The translations under genes were made by a program, and so were the position numbers. This document shows positions 58,549 through 64,000 of a stretch of DNA of 64,000 nt, in pieces. Source of the DNA: Spisula solida (taxonomy: Eukaryota; Mollusca; Bivalvia; Venerida; Mactridae); NCBI GenBank assembly GCA_947247005.1, contig OX365947.1:7421030-7485029 (forward strand). The letters run 5' to 3'. Below the pieces are notes generated by a model, which did not search any database, was not told where the DNA came from, and saw only the letters and a list, made by a program, of their open reading frames with translations. Within the stretch, counting starts at the first letter, position 1; the number at the start of each line of letters is the position of its first letter.

Positions 58549-58900
58549 ATTTGCTTTTTAATCCGTGATAACCATTTAAGCACTAAACTCAAACTTTATA
58601 ACAATTAAAGGGGTTAATCCAACACTATTAAATAATATTTGGGTACTGAAATCACACTCTATTTTTGTTTTAAGACACTGAAATGGCAATATACCGCCAT
58701 GTACTCATCTCTCCAACACACGGCATAAACGTTACACTACAACTGCCATTCAAGTCGTTAGTTAAGCCTATATTCTTCAGGTCACCCAATACATATCGCT
58801 CATTGGTTTAATGGTGTGTCACGTGAAATGTTCAGGTATCATTTACATACCTGTTCATATTTGTCGCCAAAATGTATACTTCGGCTATTTATCATCAAGT
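58549..58900 (-). promoter_or_regulatory. Candidate promoter/5' UTR of the short (Nrf2-like) isoform
   Basis: Region directly upstream of exon 1S. On the minus strand there is a CCAAT box (58802-58806) and, 12 bp further, a palindromic E-box TCACGTGA (58819-58826) preceded by G, close to the USF/TFEB type of site. I saw no clear TATA box and no full antioxidant element (TGAC...GC) here. The start site cannot be placed from sequence alone. Confidence 0.4.
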
Positions 58901-59564
58901 ATAGCTCGAATAATGAAGCATTCTAGATGCTGTTCGTATAGATCTGATCTATAATCATGGCAACTGAAAACATTTATTGCATCAATGCGACACCGTGCGA
59001 CTGTGTGCAACACTTAACAAACTATAAAGCTATAGTCTCTGTATAAAGTATTCGCATTCAATATGCACAATCGAACATGCGGTCAAAGTCTACAAAATGC
59101 AGATAACTATTTAAATTATTTACCTGCTGTACAAGCAAATGACAAGTGTTATACATACTAGTAATTTTAATTATTAATTAAATTGGTTATACTAATATCC
59201 GATAAAATCCAATTGCACGTCACAAGGTCGATCTGATTCCTTGGCAAACCTTGCATGCTTATATACTACATAATAATTATACAGAATGCATGCAGAAAAA
59301 TATTAATTAATATGTATTAATCAAGTTTATGCCATCTATAATAAGTGCATAATACCCTGACGGAATCCCTAAACATTATAGAATCCAAATTGATATTTAA
59401 GCACCAAGTGCAAAACTATTTTATAGTAATTCAACATGCCATTAATTTAAATACATGTGCATGTAAGTTACATTTTGTTAAATTTTTATAAATTATACAT
59501 TTAAAGAAGAGGATGTATACATATATAATTAGACACAATGTCATATAATGTTAATAAGTAGGTT
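58901..59564. other. AT-rich DNA upstream of the CNC gene
   Basis: No gene or repeat seen; distal regulatory DNA is possible. Confidence 0.4.
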
Positions 59565-59705
59565 ACGAACGCATTCAGATTTTGGAATTGCGATGTGCGA
59601 TGGGAAGCGTTGGTCCCATATAATCCCGATACTCTAAAAAGGAAACTTGCGGTGTGCGATGGGAAGCGTTGGTTCCATATAATCCCGATAATCTAAAAAG
59701 GAAAA
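59565..59705. repeat. Two tandem copies of a 62-bp unit
   Basis: Both copies share GTGCGATGGGAAGCGTTGGT and CCATATAATCCCGATA. Confidence 0.85.
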
Positions 59706-59969
59706 TATGCAATTGTATGCAGCGTGAATGGCTTTTCGGCATATTTTTGGAATTTAGTCATTCATTTGATGACTAGTAGTCATTCCGCCCGTCCGACTCG
59801 CCGTCGCTGTGCGCGGCTACTCCTCCTACATTGTTAAAAGGAATGTTGTCCAAACTTTTACAACAGTACCGTTATGAAGGGTGCCAGCACATATTGTCTG
59901 GTTTTTTTTACTTCGATTTTTTTAAAGAAATATGCCGGGCCCTTTGTTTTATATAAAAATAGTAGTGCT

Positions 59970-60073
59970 CAGTAATTCCCTTGCTAGACGCTCAACATAA
60001 AAGAGAACTGGCTTCTCTTATCTCATTCCCTCGTGGCGATGAATAACATCGAGAATGAGGTGTCGAGAGTGAT
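59970..60073 (+). mobile_element. SINE family A body and tail
   Basis: CAGTAATTCCCTTGCTAGAC, then GAGAACTGGCTTCTC and a hairpin around CATTCCCTCGTGGCGATG, ending GGTGTCGAGAGTGA. The tRNA-like head is absent. Confidence 0.7.
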
Positions 60074-60154
60074 TAAAATTAATAACAATCAACCTTATAT
60101 ACATTTGTACAAAAATAAGATTTGTTAACTATTAATAGAAAACAAATTGCGTTT

Positions 60155-60350
60155 TTATAGAATAGAATAGAATATGTTTATTCAGAAAACCACATGTAAT
60201 GGTATCTACCGTATACAGCAGTATTGTCGAGACAATTCGTGCTATGGGAGAATACAGTTTAACAATACAATATGCATTGAAGAAAAATATTCGAAGCAAA
60301 GTAGAACATAAGTGAAACATATATAATTTTAGTTTTATACACACACTGAA
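60155..60350 (-). mobile_element. Possible LINE 3' tail
   Basis: On the minus strand, non-coding DNA ends with CTGAATAAACATATTCTATT and a short ATTCT repeat, resembling a LINE 3' terminus. No reverse transcriptase sequence is left. Confidence 0.35.
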
Positions 60351-60663
60351 CTTATACTTACATGTAGGGCCTTTTCAATCTCTCCACAGCAGAGTAAATC
60401 AAAGTTGGGGAAAATCCCCCAAATGAAAATTACATTATTTCCCTGCCACAAAAACGTACGTAGACGTGTACTTAGATACATTTGACTAAGTGCAATTGCA
60501 CCAAAAAAGCGAGAAAGACCAATTGATACAATATGTGAGAAAGGAGAGGCCTTCATTATTTTTAGAATGTGTTGGACATTTGCAATTATCATCCTCCCTT
60601 ATTACGTGATATTAAATGTGGTGCTATTTATTTTGGTTATTATGTACATAGCATTATACACAG

Positions 60664-61649
60664 TTACTTTGAATGAAACAATTCAAGTTTGATCAATACG
60701 TGTACGCACAGGAGATTCGTACAGGACTCTTTCAATAGTTTGTTTCGTTTTATACGTAATACATGAAATATGAATTGTATTAATCCACGAAAGTGTAACA
60801 CATATTTTGAAACGAAATGTTTAAGAAATTCGAGAAAGATATCGCCTGCCATCCACCATGAAGTGTTAGCTGCACCTACACCAGCTGTCGGACCATCGCG
60901 AATAAAGTGATCCTTAAAGTTTTTCTAGGAAAGATCAGCATTGGTGGTACCATATGTCCAGTTGCACTGACGGCAAGACACAAGGTTACGAGTGTCCCCC
61001 TCTCTCCTGATGTCATGGCTCCAACTTGCTTTATACCTTTAGTAGCAATGATATTTCTCGGCTTTTGAACAGTTGTTATACCTGTTTCGTCAGCGTTGTA
61101 AATTTCATGACTTTTGAAGTGAAATCTGTCAATTACTTCCACGAGTTTTCCTTAAAATTGGTTAACATTGACTGTATTAAAGCTCGTGCTTCGAGACAAG
61201 CTGATCGCTTCCGGAAGACGCACAGAGAGGGACCTGTGGCGTCCCATGAAACCAGAAAACCAATCCGGTCCAGCCATCTTGTCTCGAAGCCAGGAATCGG
61301 GTACATTTATTTGATACGAAATTGCACAGTCGTAAGCTAATGTTTTGATATCTTGAGGTATAAGTCCATAATATATATCAGCCGCAAATTTTATGTATTT
61401 TTCAAGTGAAGTGTATTGTTCATTTGAGAATACCTGGAGACGTTTGGAGTAGCCGAAAGAAATGTTCTTTGTCTCAATGTCCCCACCGCCTACTTTCTTA
61501 AGATATCGGTGTAATGTTGTTTTAGGAATATTGTATTGATCAGCAACAGAATTTAGACTCTTCTTGTTTATAAGTATTTCTTGTAAAGCATTTCTAATAT
61601 TTGAATCTTCATTCCTCCCATTACACGTTTTTCTTTTGTAAGTCCTCAT
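60664..61649 (-). pseudogene. Broken pogo/Tigger-type transposase
   Basis: Minus strand. The N-part (61649-61155) reads as a psq-type helix-turn-helix (NSVADQYNIPKTTLHRYLKK) and a CENP-B-type domain ending with PDWFSGFMGRH. After an in-frame TAA (61152-61154) the same frame continues with VEVIDRFHF and IYNADETGITTVQKP, the first catalytic Asp region of the DDE domain, to LIFPRK. A frameshift near 60,925 follows, after which FKDHFIRDGPTAGV and TSWWMAGDIFLEFLKHF can be read in another frame. The part with the second and third acidic residues is missing. Expected full length is about 500 residues or more, so this is a dead, truncated copy. Confidence 0.88.
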
Positions 61650-61817
61650 CTTTCTAAATATATAAATTAATCAAATATTTAGAGATTGTAACAATAGCGG
61701 GTCTCTGTGTCAGTCGTTTACATGTATACAATTGATCGTCAACAAGTATTATTTAAGTTCATCATAGTATGACGAGAAGCCAGTTTATTTCAGTCAACAT
61801 CTACGTACACTATACTT

Positions 61818-62277
61818 TTGAATCAAACCAGTTATACTGTTGAATCAAACCAGTTATACTTTTAAATCAAACCAGTTATACTTTTAAATCAAACCAGTTA
61901 TACTTTTAAATCAAACCAGTTATACTGTTGAATCAAACCAGTTATACTTTTGAATCAAACCAGTTATACTTTTGAATCAAACCAGTTATACTTTTGAATC
62001 AAACCAGTTATACTTTTGAATCAAACCAGTTATATTTTAAATCAAACCAGTTATACTGTTGAATCAAACCAGTTATACTGTTGAATCAAATCAGTTATAC
62101 TTTTGAATCAAACCAGTTACACTTTGGAATCAAACCAGTTACACTTTTGAATCAGACCAGTTACACTTTTGAATCAAACCAGTTATACTTTTGAATCAAA
62201 CCAGTTACACTTTTGAATCAAACCAGTTACACTTTTGAATCAAACCAGTTATACTTTTGAATCAAACCAGTTATACT
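61818..62277 (+). repeat. Minisatellite, 22-bp unit, about 21 copies
   Basis: Unit TTTTGAATCAAACCAGTTAT plus AC, with small variants (TGTTG, TTTAA). Low divergence throughout. Confidence 0.95.
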
Positions 62278-62655
62278 AGTAGCCAATGTTCATTGCAACC
62301 ATGTAGTATGGTATACATGTGTAAATAAAAGCCGCTTGTTTCAGTTCAAACTTCCAATTCAATAGCTATTATTTTGTTATTTTATTATAATGTATTATAA
62401 AAGAAAAGCTTTTAGCTCATAATTCTAGAGTCATGTGTGAAAATTTCAAATTCTGAAAAAAACAACTGAAATCCTCAAAAATCGACATTTAATATGGGAA
62501 TATAAAGAAAAAAACATAAGCAGGCTTTTTGGTACTCTCGAAACTCTGAAGTTCCGACATGCGCCTACAAACGTTCACCCGTGTACGTAGATGTAATACC
62601 ACGTTTGGTGAATGAAAATCCTCCTAATTTCTACCTGCTCAAATTTAATACAAAA
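62278..62655. other. AT-rich DNA, nothing identified
   Basis: No gene or repeat seen. Confidence 0.5.
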
Positions 62656-62662
62656 CCTAAAA

Positions 62663-62756
62663 CACAGGCCTAAGAAATTATATCACAAAATACAGAGTTT
62701 TGAAATTCCCCATCATCCCGTCATTACTATCTCTGATATAATTTCTTAGGTCTGTG
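62663..62756. mobile_element. 94-bp MITE, CACAGGCCTAAG termini, 7-bp TSD
   Basis: Left arm nearly identical to that of the 8848-9054 element; most of the right arm is lost but the terminus (CTTAGGTCTGTG) remains. Perfect CCTAAAA duplication (62656-62662, 62757-62763). Confidence 0.88.
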
Positions 62757-62763
62757 CCTAAAA

Positions 62764-64000
62764 CTATGTTAAAACTAACTTGGCCTTAAATTACTTCAGG
62801 TCAGCCTTACGACACCACCGCAAATTATTCGCTCGTTCAATGAAAACGCTCCACTTGGTTAAACTTTAATATATTTTATACTTATAAGGGATAATTAAAG
62901 AGATGAAAATCTAATCCAACATAATTTGAAGTTTGTGAGAATAATACATGAATAAACGTTACAAAGATCTAAAAAATGTATTTTTAAATCTTTGATAAAT
63001 AGGTTTAGATCGCTTGTTAGGAAAGTTCAAACCAAAATTAACAAAACTCCATGCATTCAAGACCATGCGATTTCAAAACACGTAATAGTAAGTCACAATG
63101 TTGGCTTCAAAATGCACCGTGCGTCCGTTTCATGCATCGCCGTTGTCCATGTCAAGGCTTACGTGTATTAGCTGCAGGGGAGGAGATACAATAAACTGGA
63201 TTCATTTAATTGGTGTTACTGTATTACCTTTGTTAGTTGTCATTTTAATGGATTGTCTAACTTGAAGTTGATAATTACGTTTTAAGCTCAAATGAGGAAT
63301 GTTCAGTAAAATTGCTACAAGTCAACCGTTAGGTTGGCACAGACAATAGATAACAGAGACTATAGGAAGTAGAGATTGGCAACATGACTGAAAACTGAAA
63401 TGCTTGTCACAATTGAAACTCAGTAACTACTGGTCAGACAGACTTAAATTAAAATACAGTGTACATGTATATACATTTTTGGAAAGCACTAATAGTCATC
63501 TACAACTGCAGTAAAAATATTGACCAGTTTTGTATCATCTTGAGAGAATTTTCATATTAATATAATTTCTTACCCTTACCATTTTCATAAAAATCGGGGA
63601 GAAAAGAAATTAGCTGCAAATAATGAGTTGCTTCAACCTTCGTTTTTTGTAAGTTACAACAAAGACACTGAATATACAGGTGTTTGGTTACATAATAAAT
63701 ACGAATAAGAACATAAAGTTCGTACTGGTAGGATTGAAGCTGTGAGTTTTATTTGATACAAATAGTATATTTTGAAGAAATTAAATCACACAGGTTATAT
63801 TTTGAAGGATAAAGAGGTTAGCATCGACTTTTCCTGTCCGACGGTCGTTGAATCTACAGACCAAGGGAGACAATACACTCAATTTAATTATCTGCTTAAA
63901 ATCACTTACCTCCCTTTGAATAAAATCAGACATGCAACATTGCATGATTGTGTATCTAATTATGTATAAGCTTATACGGTATGTACAACAAATGTGCATT
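62764..64000. other. AT-rich DNA, no gene supported
   Basis: Short open frames at the end (63772-63999) have no recognisable features. Confidence 0.5.

Noticed and set aside
1..64000. CRISPR array or prokaryotic operon among the tandem repeats
   Set aside because: Repeats are head-to-tail minisatellites without unique spacers, and the only gene is a spliced animal gene.

Overview
This is animal nuclear DNA: AT-rich, with long introns, GT-AG splice sites and many short repeats. The one protein-coding locus I can support is a CNC-bZIP transcription factor gene of the Nrf1/Nrf2 (NFE2L1/NFE2L2, Drosophila cnc) family. It lies on the minus strand from about 58.55 kb down to a stop codon at 29,604. 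It looks like a single ancestral-type gene and not one of the vertebrate paralogues. A dispersed repeat at 43.35 kb looks like a type common in molluscs (from memory). My best guess is therefore a lophotrochozoan, probably a mollusc; I cannot name the species.

The gene has two alternative first coding exons joined in the same phase (0) to nine common exons. The upstream one (58,498-58,548) encodes [17 protein letters not shown] and gives an Nrf2-like protein of 735 residues that starts just before the Keap1-binding Neh2 domain. The other (57,268-57,792) encodes 175 residues starting MFKQYFTDG, the Nrf1 NHB1 membrane-anchor/NTD region, and gives an 893-residue Nrf1-like protein. The common exons carry the DLG and ETGE Keap1 degrons (ETGE is split by an intron), polyglutamine tracts, a Neh5-like segment, many N-glycosylation sequons, an altered beta-TrCP-type motif, and a complete CNC-bZIP plus Neh3 tail. 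One locus thus appears to produce both an ER-anchored, glycosylatable, proteasome-stress-type factor and a soluble Keap1-controlled factor by promoter choice.

From 1 to 24.5 kb I find no protein gene. There are minisatellites (0.94-1.52, 9.8-10.33 and 23.7-23.95 kb), a purine tract (12.5-12.8 kb), tRNA-derived SINEs, foldback MITEs with target duplications, and the 3' end of a LINE interrupted by a small MITE (19.3-20.0 kb). From 24.5 to 29.6 kb the DNA could be a long 3' UTR or intergenic. From 29.6 to 58.5 kb lie the exons, with introns full of MITEs, SINEs and, in the last intron, a hammerhead-ribozyme-like motif of the kind found in Penelope-like elements. From 58.9 to 64 kb there are a LINE-like tail, a broken pogo/Tigger-type transposase and a 22-bp minisatellite.

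Several small element families were defined directly from terminal inverted repeats plus target duplications. One group has 5-bp duplications (45.5, 49.8, 50.1, 52.0, 28.3 kb). A second has perfect 7-bp duplications (3.5, 8.8, 21.2, 56.7, 62.7 kb).
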